64,000 nucleotides of DNA from Campylorhamphus procurvoides (taxonomy: Eukaryota > Chordata > Aves > Passeriformes > Dendrocolaptidae): positions 292,549 through 356,548 of the forward strand of contig WBMV01009269.1 in assembly GCA_013396655.1 (NCBI GenBank), in the 5' to 3' direction. Numbering within the stretch: the first letter of the stretch is position 1; every line of letters starts with the position of its first letter. The translations under genes were made by a program, and so were the position numbers. Below are positions 22,542-34,790 of this stretch, one piece after another. Under the pieces are notes generated by a model. The model searched no databases, had not been told where the DNA came from, and was given only the letters and a program-made list of their open reading frames with translations.

Positions 22542-23980
22542 CCCACCCTTGTGTTCACAGCGTGGGAGAATGAGGGTGTCGCTGAGAGACAGGATCCATC
22601 AGACCACCCCAGAGTGTCTGGGGAGGGAAACAAGCTGCTTCTTTTTGTTTGTGGGGTGTCAGGGCAAAGTCACCCCCAAATGCTGGTGGGGGCACCCTGG
22701 GAGAGCCCCATATATTCCTACTGCCCTGAGGTGGGTCCCCTCACGGGCTGGGGGCAGTCACAGGGCTGTGGGACTGACATCATTCCTTCTCTCTTCTTTA
22801 ATCAAGGAATGCCTGCAATACACAGAATTTCAGGAAGAAGTTGCACCATGTGCAGCCCTTTTGAGTGAAGAAGGAGACCCTCTGCTCACAGGGCTGGGCC
22901 TTCCTGATGGCCACGTGGGGACTGGAGGAAGCACCCACCACATCTGCAGAACCTGTGATCAGTCACACCTGGCAGGACATCCTGAGGGGAACTGGCCAGG
23001 GATGGACCAGTGGGCATAGTCCGAGGGGCCAGTTCCCACTGGTGACCACACTGCCACCCCAGCTCCACCACACGGACTGGGAGCAAAGCAGGAGAAAGTC
23101 CTGCAGCTCCTCCAGGCACAACTCCGTGTGAGCATCCCATGTAAACGACTTTACAGAGCTAAACTGCTTTGAAGGTGCTGTTTATCACACTCTGATAGCA
23201 ATCTGCTTCATGTCTTCTGTCAAAGTAATTAGAGTGTAATTATTTAATTTTTTTAATAACAGGTACTTTAATTGCTGCAGGGTTGCAGAAGAGCTGGGGG
23301 AATCCTGCTCTTGCACCTCTCCACCCTCCCTGTCTGCTCGCTGCCTTCCTCCCTCAGACTCCTCTCCCTCCCAGCTCCCCCACCCCCCCGATCTTGCCTG
23401 CCTGTTCTCTGATTGTTTGGACTCCTTGTCTCTCCCCTGTTTGTGCCATGCTCAGTTTTTTGTTTTCTGTTTGTTTTCTCTAGACATCAATTTTTCATGC
23501 TGGAGAGCCGAGGATAATTAATTAATGATTCATAAGAATGCTGTGGCTATAATGCATAATGAGAGGATGGTTCATAACCTGTTGCAGAGGCAGTTATCAG
23601 TAATTTCAGAATAATTAAGAGATGTTTTTACCACATTTCAAAAACCCTCACAGAATCAAGGAAATGGGCGAATTTATTTCTCTCAAAAACTTGGGGACAA
23701 ACCTTGGTGGCACAAGCAGCATTTCCCAGCTCCTCTATGGTCCTCTGTGGACCAGGGGCCAGGGTGGATCCCATCTTGGGGACCCTCTTGCTTCAATTCC
23801 AAGGGAAAAGTCTTTCCTTTCCTGCACCCCCAGTCCTTCCCAGGGGATCTCTGGGATGGAACTGCCCCACGGCAGCTGAGTTTGGGATATGGTTTCAGCA
23901 TGGCACTGCCAGGCTGGTGTTATTTCAGCATGAGAGTGGGAATTGCCATAAATAATGTGACACACATTGAAGTCAATTTA
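22541..23980. other. Non-coding block with two AT-rich patches
   Basis: GC-rich to about 23,130, then AT-rich patches at 23,150-23,285 and 23,490-23,640 with ATTAATTAATGA and TAATTATTTAAT words. These flank a pyrimidine-rich stretch (23,310-23,480). The patches could be regulatory. Frames up to 156 codons in the GC-rich part have no recognisable domain. Confidence 0.45.
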
Positions 23981-24358
23981 TCATGGAATCATGGAATCAC
24001 AGACTGGTTTGGGTTGGACAGGACCTTAAAGCCCATTGATTCCCAACCCCTTGCCATGGCCAGGGACACCTTCCACGAGACCAGGTTCCTCCAAGCCCCG
24101 TCCAACCTGGCCTTGGACACTTCCAGGGTTGGGGCAGTCACAGCATCTCTGGGCACCTGTGCCAGGGCCTGCCCGTCCTCACAGGGAGGAATTTCTTCCC
24201 AATCTCCCATCTAACCGTGTCCTGTGGCAGTGGGAAGCCAATCCCCCCTTGTCCTGCCCCTCCAGATCCTTGTAAATAGTCTCTCCACTTTATTGTAGGC
24301 TCCCTTCAGGCACTGGAAGGCCACAATTAGGTTGCTCCAAAACTTTCTCTTCTCCAGA
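23981..24358 (-). mobile_element. CR1 LINE 3' fragment (dead)
   Basis: Minus-strand CR1 tail of about 380 bp. The plus strand begins with a doubled terminal motif (TCATGGAATCATGGAATCAC), then the reverse complement of the 3' untranslated part and of the last ORF2 codons (CCTGGCCTTGGACACTTCC, GGAATTTCTTCCCAATCTCC, CTTTCTCTTCTCCAG). Frames across it are broken, so it is an inactive copy. It is the same type as the copies at 10,252 and 60,806. Confidence 0.95.
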
Positions 24359-24544
24359 TGGTCCCAGAACATTGAAGTGATGCCAGTCTGGGGCTGCCCC
24401 TTCCTCCCACCTGCAGGGGAGCATCCCAATTCACCCCAACACAGCAATCACAGACTCTGTGGCAAAGCCCTCCCTCTCCCCTGTCACTGCAACAGCCAAA
24501 CTCCTTTGCTCCCACATCTTCCCCACCTCACCTGATAAGATTTT
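24359..24544. other. Short non-coding spacer
   Basis: GC-rich unique DNA after the CR1 copy. I cannot extend the CR1 match through it. Confidence 0.4.
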
Positions 24545-24990
24545 TTTCCCTTCTTTCACGCTTTTATTTTTATTTTTAGTACTGCAGGGTGTTAAAATCA
24601 GCCTTCCTATTAGGAGCTAGACATATTCAGAGCCTTAATGATAGATTAAATACCAAATACCTTAACATTTGAAAAATGACATTTATTATACAGAGTTGTA
24701 AATAGAGGAAAAAATGACAATAGAACACAGTGTAGATCTTACATAAACTGCACCGGCTCTGTGTAATGACTATGATAATGTCAGTGCTAACAAGCAGATA
24801 ATTGGCATCACTGAGATAATTTTTGGCACCTTATGCAGAGGGGAAACTGCTCTGCATAATTATTTTACCTAGGAATATTCTTCATTTAACAGATCCATTT
24901 GCATAACGCTTGGAACTTTTTAAGCTATAAAGGGTGTTTAATATGTTGATTTGTTTTATCCACAAAACAATTGTTTATTCATGAGAACTG
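24545..24990. promoter_or_regulatory. Candidate conserved non-coding element
   Basis: A 450-bp AT-rich island with an octamer in reverse orientation (ATTTGCAT at 24897-24904), GATAATTGGC, TTAATGATAGATTAAA and ACAATTGTTTATTCATGAG words. It has no open frame or repeat. It lies between a CR1 copy and the LTR-like end, and looks like undisturbed unique DNA. Confidence 0.3.
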
Positions 24991-25007
24991 GCACCTGAGG
25001 ACTTTTG

Positions 25008-25200
25008 TAATGAGGCCACAGTGACCCAGTTGAAAGCAGCAGCCTTTTATTGAATTTACAGGTCCAGGTGGAGGCAGGATTAGCCGACCCCTCACAAACA
25101 CCTCACAGGCTTTTATAGACGTTGTAAAACTGAGTCATTCTCTGTAGTAAAACTTTATTTCTTTGGCTCTTACAAAGTTGATCACTCTAGCGTTTCATCG
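25008..25200 (-). mobile_element. Possible endogenous retrovirus LTR end (solo LTR fragment)
   Basis: Read on the minus strand, this has the order expected of an LTR: a TATAAAA box (plus-strand TTTTATA, 25111-25117), then about 60 nt later an AATAAAA polyadenylation signal (plus-strand TTTTATT, 25045-25051), followed closely by GCTGCTGCTTTCAAC and a GTCACTGTGGCCTCA segment. The boundaries, target-site duplication and U3 upstream limit are not visible to me. No gag, pol or env frame is nearby, so at most this is a solo LTR remnant. It could instead be a chance promoter and poly(A) pair. Confidence 0.35.
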
Positions 25201-28200
25201 CTGGTGCAGGCACTGCTCAGGGACTGCGTGTCCCCGTGTCCCAGGGATGGTGGCACAGGGGCTCTGCCCTCTGCAGATGTGACACGCAGTTAGGGTGACC
25301 CCTCCTCAGGCTCACCAAGCCCCGCAAATCGCACACATTGCTGCCCGCAAATAGGCGGGGGGATGTGATAAAACATGGGGTGTGACACTCTGAGAGCTTC
25401 TGTAGGAATTGCACTGGGATCGGCATGTAACAGGTCAGGATTGGCAGAGCAGAGCTCAGCCCAAGCACAGTTCTGACAGGTCAGGCTGATGAGCTCTCTA
25501 GGTATCAGCAAATGGCCCTGCAAGCCCATGCCAAGCTGTCTGGAAACATAAAAGCTGTTGGACACGATCCCTGGACTCCCATCCCAGACAGATCCCCGGC
25601 CAAGGGCCAGGTGCCCAGTGCTGTTTGGACTCCAAGGCTCTGAGCAACCCACATCCATCTGCCTGTGCTGTCCTGACTGGGGGGAACCTCATACAGTCCT
25701 TGCCAGATCTGCAGTGTGGATCAGACCACCATTTGTCCCGTCCCAAGAACGTTTCCAAAGCAGGGATGGTCTCTGGCTTTCACTAGGTGTTCTGTTCTCA
25801 AACCTCAGCATGTTCATCCCCCAGCTACCCCCAGCAAGATTCACAGAGCTCTGAGGCTTTCAGATTTCTCACAGGTTACACTGACAATTCCTTGGCTTCT
25901 CCTGCTCTGTTTCTGTATGTGCTGGCAAACAATTCCCTGTCGTTAGGAAAGCACCAGCCTCTCTCTGGCAAACATCCCACAAAGTACTCATGACCTCTTG
26001 AGAGAACACCAAACGCTGCTGGGCTTTGCAGTGCTGATTTCCATCTATGAGCTCAGTGTGCATAGGCAGGGCTGGGGTCTGCCTGACACAGACCTGCCCC
26101 GAGGCCAGGGTCTGGCACACAATGCTCTCCTGGGCACTGGGGCAGCAGAAGAAGGGTGGCAGGAAGGGTGAGGACTGCAGGATTCATGCTGAAGGCAGTG
26201 GTGAGCCTCAATCCTCCACCTGTGCACATCTCCCCTGACAATGCTCAGGTCATTGAATGTCTCTGCTGCTCAGAGCAGTGCTATGGGTCTTCCTCACATA
26301 GCCAGGCTCTGCCCTGGGATGTGTGGGGCCTCCCAAAGCCCAGTGGGAGCTTCTGCTGAATGTCTTTGGAGAGTCCAAACCTGGAATGCCCCACCTGTGC
26401 AGCCTGCAGCAGATCACAGCCTCTCATCCTCTCCCACAGCCTTTCATCTGCTCTGCTTTAGGGAAAACTATTAAATTTGCTGAAAGTTGCTCTCTGAACC
26501 TGCAGACATCAATTTCCCTGTGAAAACTCCAGTGGTGTAACTCATTTTATCATTTATTAAGCTTGTGCAGATGTGTGCAGGTATATGCCCTCATGCACAC
26601 TTGTCTCTGCCCCTCTGCAAACTCGGGGGGCTGCAACTTCCAGCTCAGCCAACTATTTTAAGGTTAAATTCCATTTTTTCCCAAACAAGGCTGTTTGCTT
26701 CAGTGAAGAGAGGTCTGTAATGTGTTTGTCTGTGAGATGTCTAACTTCAGACTGTGTTTTGATGAGGTTTCCCTAACCTTCATTCTGGCATATCTGCAGG
26801 AATGAATAGCCTGTACCAGGGCAAGGGATACAGAGTCAATACATCACACACTCAGGCTTTCAAGTCCCTCTCATTGGCCTCTAATGCTCTGCAAAATGGT
26901 TCATTCTCTGCTGGTTTATAAACTTGATGTGCACCCTGCTAGCTTCCAGCTCCCACCTGGAGTTCCTGGAACCACCCTTGCCCTCGCTGGCATTGCAGCC
27001 CCAGACGTGTGCCAGCACAAACGGTGGGCACTTCCAGTGGATTCAGCCCATCTGCTGTGTTAAAAAATCCCACCCGCCTGCCTTAAATCACCATCCTCAC
27101 ACACTCAGAGGGAGATGACCAGCCTTCCCAGGGCTCAGCAGGTGATGGCTGGAGGCTGCTGCTCTCACCCACTGAAGGGCCATAATTACAGCCTCTCGAT
27201 CCGCCCACAAGCTCTGCACCACCTTCTTTATGACTCCGACAGACCATCTGTCTCAGGGGCCGAGACCACACTCAGTCCTGTTGGGTTTTTCTCCTTTCCA
27301 ATTCCCAAGTCAGCTCTAGTTCAGTGGGTAGATTTATTACTCCTCCTCCGTGCTCTCTGGCTCTGTGCCACAGTGGGGGAAACAGCAGCTCAGGCAATAT
27401 TCTAATGGCAAGGAACGATGCTCCTGTGCTGGCAGTCACTGCCACCGTGTCCCAGCTGTGTCCCCTGCTGGGACAGGGCTCAGCAACCCAGCGAGGGCAC
27501 TGCAGCCACTGGTGATGCTCCTCAGAGTGTGTCAGGAGCTTGGGTGTTACAGACATTGATCAGAGTCAAATCTCTGCTTCCTGCCCCTGTGAGTCTCTCA
27601 GAAAGTGTCACAGATGTGTCAAAATACAATGAGAAGGGCTTCAAATTCCCCTTTCTCCTCTGAAGATGACGTGGAAATAGTGTGTGTGAGAGGGGTGAAG
27701 CCAGTACTCATCCCAGAGCCGTGGTGGAGGGGGCACAGGTCCCTGGCCAGGGGCTGTGTGTGTGGCATTGAGCCATGTGCCCCACTGGGTCCTGAGCTGT
27801 GGCAGCATGATGAGAAACACAGTCCCCTGCTATGGCATCATCGATGCCACATGGTCTTCTGGTCCCACTCCCCAGCTCCAGAACAGCAGCTGGAAGATCT
27901 TGGTGCTGGTAAGGGATGGAGCTCATGGAGAGAGAACAGAAAGCCTGGAGAGCTTCAGCTGGGTTAGGAGAGGGGCAAACTTTGCCAAATGCTGTGGGCA
28001 ACTGTGCCTGCCGTGACTGAGCAGGAGACCAGTCCTTGCCATGGAGGGGGAATAGTGGGCTCTGGCTGTTTTCTTTGTCCAGCTGATGGAGCCCATCTCG
28101 ATTCAAGATGCTGAGGACATTATTGATCTAAACAAGTTGTCAGTGAAGGAAAAGTTGTAATTGCTGCTGTAGTTGCATTGTAACACACCAGCCCCGAAGG

Positions 28201-29104
28201 GAAATTAAAGTTTGGAGCTAATAGGGTTGTATGATCCTTCAACCTTTGATGTATTGAATCTTGAGCAGCCCCTGGAATACTGATTTGATGCACAAAGGAT
28301 CATTTTTAACAGCAGCTGCACCTCCAGGTCCTCCAATTCAATTCTCCCTTCGATCCCACCGTGAGGCAAGAGAATGGCTCCTGGAGCACCAGGCAACATC
28401 CTCCCCCTCTGCCCTGGGGCCTCTTCCTTCAGCTCCTCGTTTCTGTGAGTCCCTGGCTCTGGCTGTAGGAATAAAACTTGCAGGAATGATTGCATTGCCT
28501 GTGTGTGGGAAAGAGCTTACTCCGGGATTCCTTGGATTCCTGCTTGTGCCTCCTGCTGCACCTCCACCCAGGCCATGTGTGTTCTGCAGCAGGAGCACCA
28601 GGTCCCGAACACAGTGAGTTCTCAGCGAGAGTACAACTCTCAGTGTCCTGCCCAGCCAGAATTTCCTTGAAGAAGGAATTATGAATGTTTCTGAGCAGAA
28701 CGGCAGCTTCCCATTAATCACCTGCAATTAGAAACCAGAGATCTGCCAAACAGTTGCTCCCCAAAGGTCCCTAATAGGGTTCTGTTTTGGGAAGTGTCTG
28801 GGGCTGCAAGCCTGGGGCTGGGCTGGGCATCCCCAGCGTGCCCTGGGACAGAGGACAGGGCTGTGTCCCCACAAACTGTCTGTGACCCCTCCATCCTCAC
28901 ACTGAGCCTCTCCTTCCCAGTTACCTCCTGCTCCCACAGTCAGTCCAGTGCTGGATCCCACCGTGCCTTCACACAGACACTGATTCGGTGTTATGAAGAC
29001 ACTGTCTCTAATTGCTGCAGTTAATTAGTGCTACAGAGGCGCCGCAGATTCCACAGAAGGAGCAAACTACGAGGATGTGTTGCCATTCCTGCTCGGCACC
29101 ACCA
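25201..29104. other. Non-coding block, no gene recognised
   Basis: Mostly GC-richer unique DNA with AT-rich patches at about 26,530-26,760 and 28,100-28,300. The part up to about 25,560 could belong to the U3 region of the LTR candidate. Chance frames reach 132 codons (27708-28106, minus). No exon-like similarity or structural RNA is recognised. Confidence 0.5.
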
Positions 29105-29305
29105 CAGCACAGGGGACTCCCCGTCCACTGCCCTGTCTGTGGCACAGCACAGGGGACTCCTGTGCCACCACAGTGTCCCTGCCATGGCAGAAGGGACCCC
29201 TCCTTTGTCACTGCTGTGTCGTGGCAGAGGGGGTCCCTGCTATGGCATAAAGGACCCCCACTCCTCTGTCATGTCCCTGCTGTGGCAGAGGATAACCCCA
29301 TCCAC
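29105..29305 (+). repeat. Degenerate long-unit tandem repeat
   Basis: Two copies of a CAGCACAGGGGACTCC block 40 bp apart (29105 and 29145) run into three copies of GTCCCTGC(C/T)(A/G)TGGCA (29175, 29233 and 29273), each followed by purine-rich AGGG/AGGA and CCCC segments. This is a diverged minisatellite with a 40-58 bp period. Confidence 0.65.
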
Positions 29306-29722
29306 TGCTGCCCAGCAGGTCAGGGATGCGCCCTGGCTCCTAAATCCCTGCTGAGGCCAGCAGGCAATTTAGACCTGAGTGCAGCAACTAATTAAATCAA
29401 TATGAGCTAATGAACAGCAATTAGAGGTCCAGCTAGGCACATCTTCTCTGGTAAATACTGCTTCTCTCCCAACGGGAAGCTCTTTTTTAATAATCTGTTT
29501 GTGTTTCATTTCCAGGAGCTGTAATTCCCCAAAGAAGCAATTTGGGAAAGTGATTTGTTTGTCTGTATAATTGCCAAAGCACTTCGTTAGGCTTGTTTGT
29601 TTTTCCTTGCTCCTGCTGCTCCCCGAAAGAGACAGCAAGGCACAGTGACAGGAATCTTGCTTCTCTCTAGGTGTTCTTTGCTGTCCTATTGGGATGAGGG
29701 GCTCCCCTGTGCTCTGGAGCCG
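29306..29722. other. Non-coding block, no gene recognised
   Basis: An AT-richer stretch with TAATTAAATCAAT near 29,388, then unique DNA. Nothing else is recognisable. Confidence 0.45.
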
Positions 29723-29756
29723 AGGGAAGGAAGGAGGGAAGGAGGGAAGGAAGGAA
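29723..29756 (+). repeat. (GGAA)n/(GGGA)n purine microsatellite
   Basis: Thirty-four bases of only A and G built from GGGAAGGAAGG steps. On the minus strand it reads as a Ser-Phe-Pro run in a chance frame. Confidence 0.9.
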
Positions 29757-32700
29757 TTTTTCTTCTCCAGCTCCCAATGTCCCACCTCTCCTAGAACAGC
29801 CCTTTCATTTGTGGCTCATAGCAGCAGTTCTGCAGCCGTTCTCTATCCCAACACTCTCATCTCAGCAGAGTCACCCTGTGCTGCCTCAGCCCAGGCAGGA
29901 TCTCCTTATGGGGCAGTTTTTCCAGCCCTTATCCCTGCCCATCCCTGATCCCAGAGTTCTGCAGTGCCTGTTCTCCGTGGGGATCAGGACAGCACACACC
30001 GTGCCAGGGCAGGGTCAGTGCTGGATGCTGGGGCATTGGGATATTTCCTGTGCTATTTTCTCCTGCATTCCCTCACCTCCTGCTTCATTTTCAGCCCCCT
30101 CTCACCGTGCAGAAGTTTTTCATGAGCTGTCCACAGTCACAGCCAGGGCTCTTTCCTGGCTGCCTGTGTCGCCTTTTCAGCTCCCATAAACCTCCCCTCC
30201 ATCATTGCAGGGATGCAGCCAGGAATGGCCTTGCCTGCCCACACGCAGCTCCACAGGTCCTTTTGGAGCCTCTCCAGATAAGACAAAGTCATCATTCCCT
30301 ATTGTGATTTAACAAAACCCCCACCCCAGCCCTGGAGAGCCCAACTTTTCCCACAGCTCAGGCCTTGCTGTTCAGTGCTTGGGTGGTTTTTGTTCTCACA
30401 CCATCAGGATGCTTGTGGCTGATTCCCTGCTTTGGCTTATTAAATGGGGTGGGAACAAGGCAGGAATAGTAGGTAGAGTTGCATGGGTGCTCTCAGCACA
30501 CACACATCCCTCAACAGGAGGAGGATGAGCTCAGGGAATGGTGTCTTCAGTGCTATGGGATGACAGGGATGACCATACTGAATACACAAACTACTTTGTC
30601 CGGAAATTCCCTCAGAAAGTGAAGGAATCCTGATTTTTCCTGTGCTTTTAGCAATGGAGTTGGGTGCATGTCTGCAGGGCACATGTCCCATGCAAGCGTT
30701 GGGGGAGCCAGGAAACCCACCCAGGGGCTGCTGCAGGGGCTGCCCAGGGAACTCAGCAGGTTTCCTGGGGTGCCACTGCTCCTGGGGACATTCCCAAGGA
30801 CTAAGGAAGCAGCAGCAGCTCCAGGAGCCTCTCACATCCCATCTTGATTCAAAAGGCCACCAAGAAGCCTGATGTTGTCCCATGTCTGTACCTGGGATTT
30901 TGTCCTGACCAGAAGCTTTGGGAAGGGCACGCACAGCTCCAGCACGATAATGGCTCCTGCAACCCACCCTGTGAATGCTCCCTGCCATTCAGTCATATGA
31001 AATTGCAATAACCTTTCAAATTAAACCCTGCACCTTGTTTATTAGCAGTTAAATGCTTCCCTGAGCCTCTGAGCTATGGTGGGATGCAGGACACTGGGAG
31101 CACGCTCCTATAATTGGATATCTATTGCTTGTTTAGTTGGCAGCAATTAGACCACAAACGGGTTATGGGCTGGCACGGATTAAATATGACTTTCCACACT
31201 TCCTGCAGGGATTAGTTATTGTTTAATTCAGTTGTGCTCAAGCTCCATCCACATCAGGCAATGTGGGCCCTGGCAGACTCGTGCTCTCTCCAGCCGGGCC
31301 ATGGGATTTAGGGGAGGAGGAGGAGGATGGGGATGGTGCCGAGGTCTCCTTGTGCACCAGGCTGTAAGCTCGAGCCCCAGACAGACACAGGGCAAGCTGC
31401 CAGCAGGTCCTGGGCACAGAAGACGGGGCAGTTGTCACCCTCCCTTAGCAAAGGGACCCCTGACTGCCCATCCCAGGGCAGACAGGGAAGCACAGAAACC
31501 TCCAGGCCAGGGGCTTGGGACAGAGCAAGCCCCCCAACAGCCTCCAGGCTGTCCCCCAGCACCTGTGGGATGGAAAATGTTCGGTGCTGCCAAAACCAGA
31601 GCACGTCGTTTCCTTCTCTGTCCCTCCATGCTAAGCTACCTCCTCCAGGGTGAACACTCCACTGTCTCTCTTTCTCATCTCACACCCTGGAGCTCACAGT
31701 GTTTTCCTCACAGTTTCGAGCAGAGACAGACATATTTTGACAAATGGAGGTTATCTGAAATCATCTCTCTCAGAGTGAGCAGTTGCTGTATAGAACTTAA
31801 TTATAAATTAATTAACAGCAGCAAATTTACAATGCAAGCTAAAGGGAGAAGGGAATTGATGAAGGGGAAATGATTTGCAAGTGAAGGCATCATACCTGGA
31901 ATGCACAAAGCCAAAATAAGAGTTGTTGTCCCACCCAGCAGAGCCCTCTCAGCCCCAGGGCAGTGGGATCAGCAGCAGCAAACTGTGGTGCCGAGCCAGA
32001 GATGAGCCCCGGGCTCATCCTCAGCTCCTCAGTCCCAGTGCCATCTGACAGAGCTGTGACTCGCAGGGCACCCTCAGTTTGGGACACACACCTTCCAGAG
32101 ACCACATTGTAGCTTTTGAAATATCAAATTGCTGACTCTTTCCATCTCTCCAGTTTGTGTTCTGCAGCAAGGAGACGGGTGACAGCAAGGGCTTAGGCAG
32201 GAACTAAAGAAGCAAAAGATAATAATTTATTTATTATTATTATACATCAGTCCAGAGAGATGGGCATTTTCTCTGGCTATAGCTCTGGCATTGTGACTGG
32301 TTGCTCTGTGACCACTGCACATCCCATCCCACAGCTGACCTGGTGGGAGCAGCACCAGTAGTTCCAGCACCCAAGAGCCCTGAGAGGGGAAAGTGCAATG
32401 CAAGGTGCCACCTATTATTTTAGCAGGGAGAGCTGCCAGCGTGCCTGCCCTTGGCAAACAGGGAATGATTCCCAATCGATGCATCCCACCCCTGTGTTTT
32501 AAAAGCAGTCGCTTTCTTGTCAAAACTTCCACAGCAGCTGTGTGGCAAAGACTTTTACTTTTGCTTACAAAACAGCACCAGCATTTCTCCAGGGAGGCAA
32601 TGGATTCAGAATTTGTAAAGCTGCTTTCACCAGCACTCAAGCCTGAAAGAGGAGTTGAGATAAACATTTGCATTTTTATTTTCTTACTGCAGTTACCAAA

Positions 32701-32884
32701 TGGAGCTTTACCAGCACAGGGGTGGCCCCTGTGTGTACCTGGTGGCTTTGCTGGGGAACTTCACATCATTTATAAATGCAGGATTTGAAGCCTTCTCCAA
32801 AGAATTTGTTGACATCAGTGGGTCTGAGCTGATGGACTTGGGTGGGAATTTCTAATTGAAATTCTATTAGGATAAACAAGATTT
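29757..32884. other. Non-coding block, no gene recognised
   Basis: Mixed unique DNA. AT patches occur at 31,000-31,240 and 31,740-31,880, and a short GGA repeat at 31,311-31,328. Frames of 182 codons (30440-30988, minus) and 213 codons (31232-31873, plus) are compositional: the second starts in the GGA repeat region and runs into AT-rich unique DNA, and neither shows a known domain. Confidence 0.5.
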
Positions 32885-32946
32885 ACAGTTGGACTCAATG
32901 ATCTTAAAGGTCTTTTCCAACACAACACATTCTGTAATTCTGTGTT
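32885..32946 (+). mobile_element. CR1-type LINE 3'-terminus fragment (dead)
   Basis: About 60 bp matching the 3' terminus of a CR1 subgroup: TTACAGTTGGACTCAATGATC, TTAAAGGTCTTTTCCAAC and a diverged ATTCTGTAATTCTGTG end that corresponds to the ATTCTATGATTCTATG terminal repeats. It is truncated and diverged. The TCTTTTCCAAC variant differs from the CCTTCCAACCCAAACC type seen at 10 and 24 kb, suggesting another subfamily. Confidence 0.85.
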
Positions 32947-34686
32947 TCTGCACAGCAGAACCATGCTAGAGCAGCAGTTCTGTCTGGTCCACACTGACAT
33001 CAGTCCCTTGGTGTGATGCTCAGAGGAGCAGCAGTTTGGGAAGGTCCTGCTCATGTGCTCGTGTTTCAATGGTTGTGCCAGGCAGTCCCTGAAAAAACCA
33101 TCTGGATCCACAAAGTGGTTTCCCACCACAGTCACTGAGCTCAGAGCTGCACAGGGGAAGGGGCTGGCAGGGGAGCTGCATCCCACCACTGTGCTCATGG
33201 CCCAGGCAGGGAACCCCTGCCCTTGGGCTGTCGGTGCTTCTGGTTTGTTCCCAGCAGGCTGAGCCCTCTCCGGGGAGCAGGGATAGCACAGGGACTCTGA
33301 CTGTGTCCCCATCCCATGCTGCTTCATCAGCCCAGGGAGATCCAGGGCACCGTGTCCAACTCCTGCCCCAGGGCTCGCTGGCCAACAGGAGCTTGGGGGG
33401 TTATTGAGACAAACAAACAAATCCCTCCAACGCCAGATGTTTCCTGCAAAAGCGCTTTTGCATCCACATCAAAACACCCCATGGGACTGCCACGACTTGA
33501 TGAGTTTTTCAATGAAATAATTCAAGATCAAAACTGATCCGTTTTGACTTTCTTCACACTCTTAAACATTTCAAAGATAGTAATGAATCACAGGATATTT
33601 CTTTATTTCCTCTGGTTTATTATAATGCTTTAACAGCTGTCAGATCGTGTCATTCTAATAACGTTGTTTCAGTGTTTATGAATTGGAACATTTCTCCAGG
33701 ATTTCCATTCTAGGAAATACAGATTTCTGTCTCTGAGAGCTCACTCCAGAGGAGAGATGAAAGATTTCCAATACTGACCCCCCTCCTGAGAAAGTACCTT
33801 GTTTTCCAAACAGGTCAAAGTCAGCATGAAGCTGTAGTGCTCCCAGTTTCACCTCAGAAGTCACCCCCCATTTACTGAGTGTTCACTGGTGTCATGGGTC
33901 CCACAGCTGAGGGTCTCTCACCACGCAGGTCACAGGACAAACCTGCCCTGAAGGTAAAACCTCTCCCCCACTAACTCCTCCATGAGCACATCTTTCAATT
34001 TGTTGTATCTATTCCTAAATGCAAAGGGAAAAGAAATCTCTTCTCCTGAAAGTTTTTCTATTCTGAACTCTTTACCTTTGCTGGAGACAATGCCTGAGTT
34101 TTGACAACTCTTAAAAATTCTTGTTGTAATTCTTTTTTTTTTTGTTATAGAACATCATAAATTAGCTGTCACTGTTTTTTAAAGGTTACTGAATGTGTAA
34201 AATAATGTTTTCTGGATTCTAGAGTGCAGTAGTTTATGCAATTATGAAATAGCACATCAAAACCAGCCAGCCCTTCCCTCGCGCCTGCATAATTCATTGC
34301 TCATGGGTGAGACCTCTCCTATCTGTAGACAACACAAAATTAAGTTTACATTCTATTCTTTAATTAAAAATTTAGAAGTTTAAAGAAAGAGAGTTTGTAA
34401 ACTGTACAACCATTAAAAACTGGATACAGGGCATTAAAAAAATGGAAACCAGTGACAGAAATAAAATAAAGCACACATTAGAAAGCGAGTCAGAATAGGC
34501 AAGCACTGAGATGGTCTGTTCTGGATGAATTTGGGCAGGTATGGTGGGGTATTTGTACAGGTGTAGATACTGCTACATGTACACACGCAGGTTTATGTGT
34601 ATATCTACTTATATATGTAGCTGCAGCATGAAGGAATCGCTGCTTTGGGTGCCTCAAACTGGCACCAGCACAGCTGGTCATGGCAC
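32947..34686. other. Non-coding block, no gene recognised
   Basis: GC-rich to about 33,420, then largely AT-rich (33,530-33,720, 34,000-34,480) with a T10-type run near 34,133 and many TTTAA words. The 201-codon minus-strand frame at 32815-33420 runs through the CR1 tail and shows no domain. Confidence 0.5.
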
Positions 34687-34790
34687 AGCCTTTGTCATGT
34701 AGCTCAAAACCAATTCCCTAGGAAATTTTGGAGCCTTTGTCATGTAGCTCAAAAGCAACCACGGCTTCTCAATCCCGCAGGAAATTTTGG
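34687..34790 (+). repeat. Tandem duplication with a 14-bp length difference
   Basis: Copy one (34687-34731, 45 bp) and copy two (34732-34790, 59 bp) share an identical start, AGCCTTTGTCATGTAGCTC, and an identical end, AGGAAATTTTGG. They differ by about 14 extra bases in the middle of copy two. The ends have hardly diverged, so the duplication is fairly recent. Confidence 0.85.

Noticed and set aside
31232..31873. 213-codon plus-strand open frame
   Set aside because: It begins near a GGA repeat in GC-rich DNA and runs into AT-rich unique sequence with no domain; an overlapping 108-codon frame in another phase points to low stop density.
32815..33420. 201-codon minus-strand open frame
   Set aside because: It runs antisense through a CR1 3' tail and shows no protein family resemblance.
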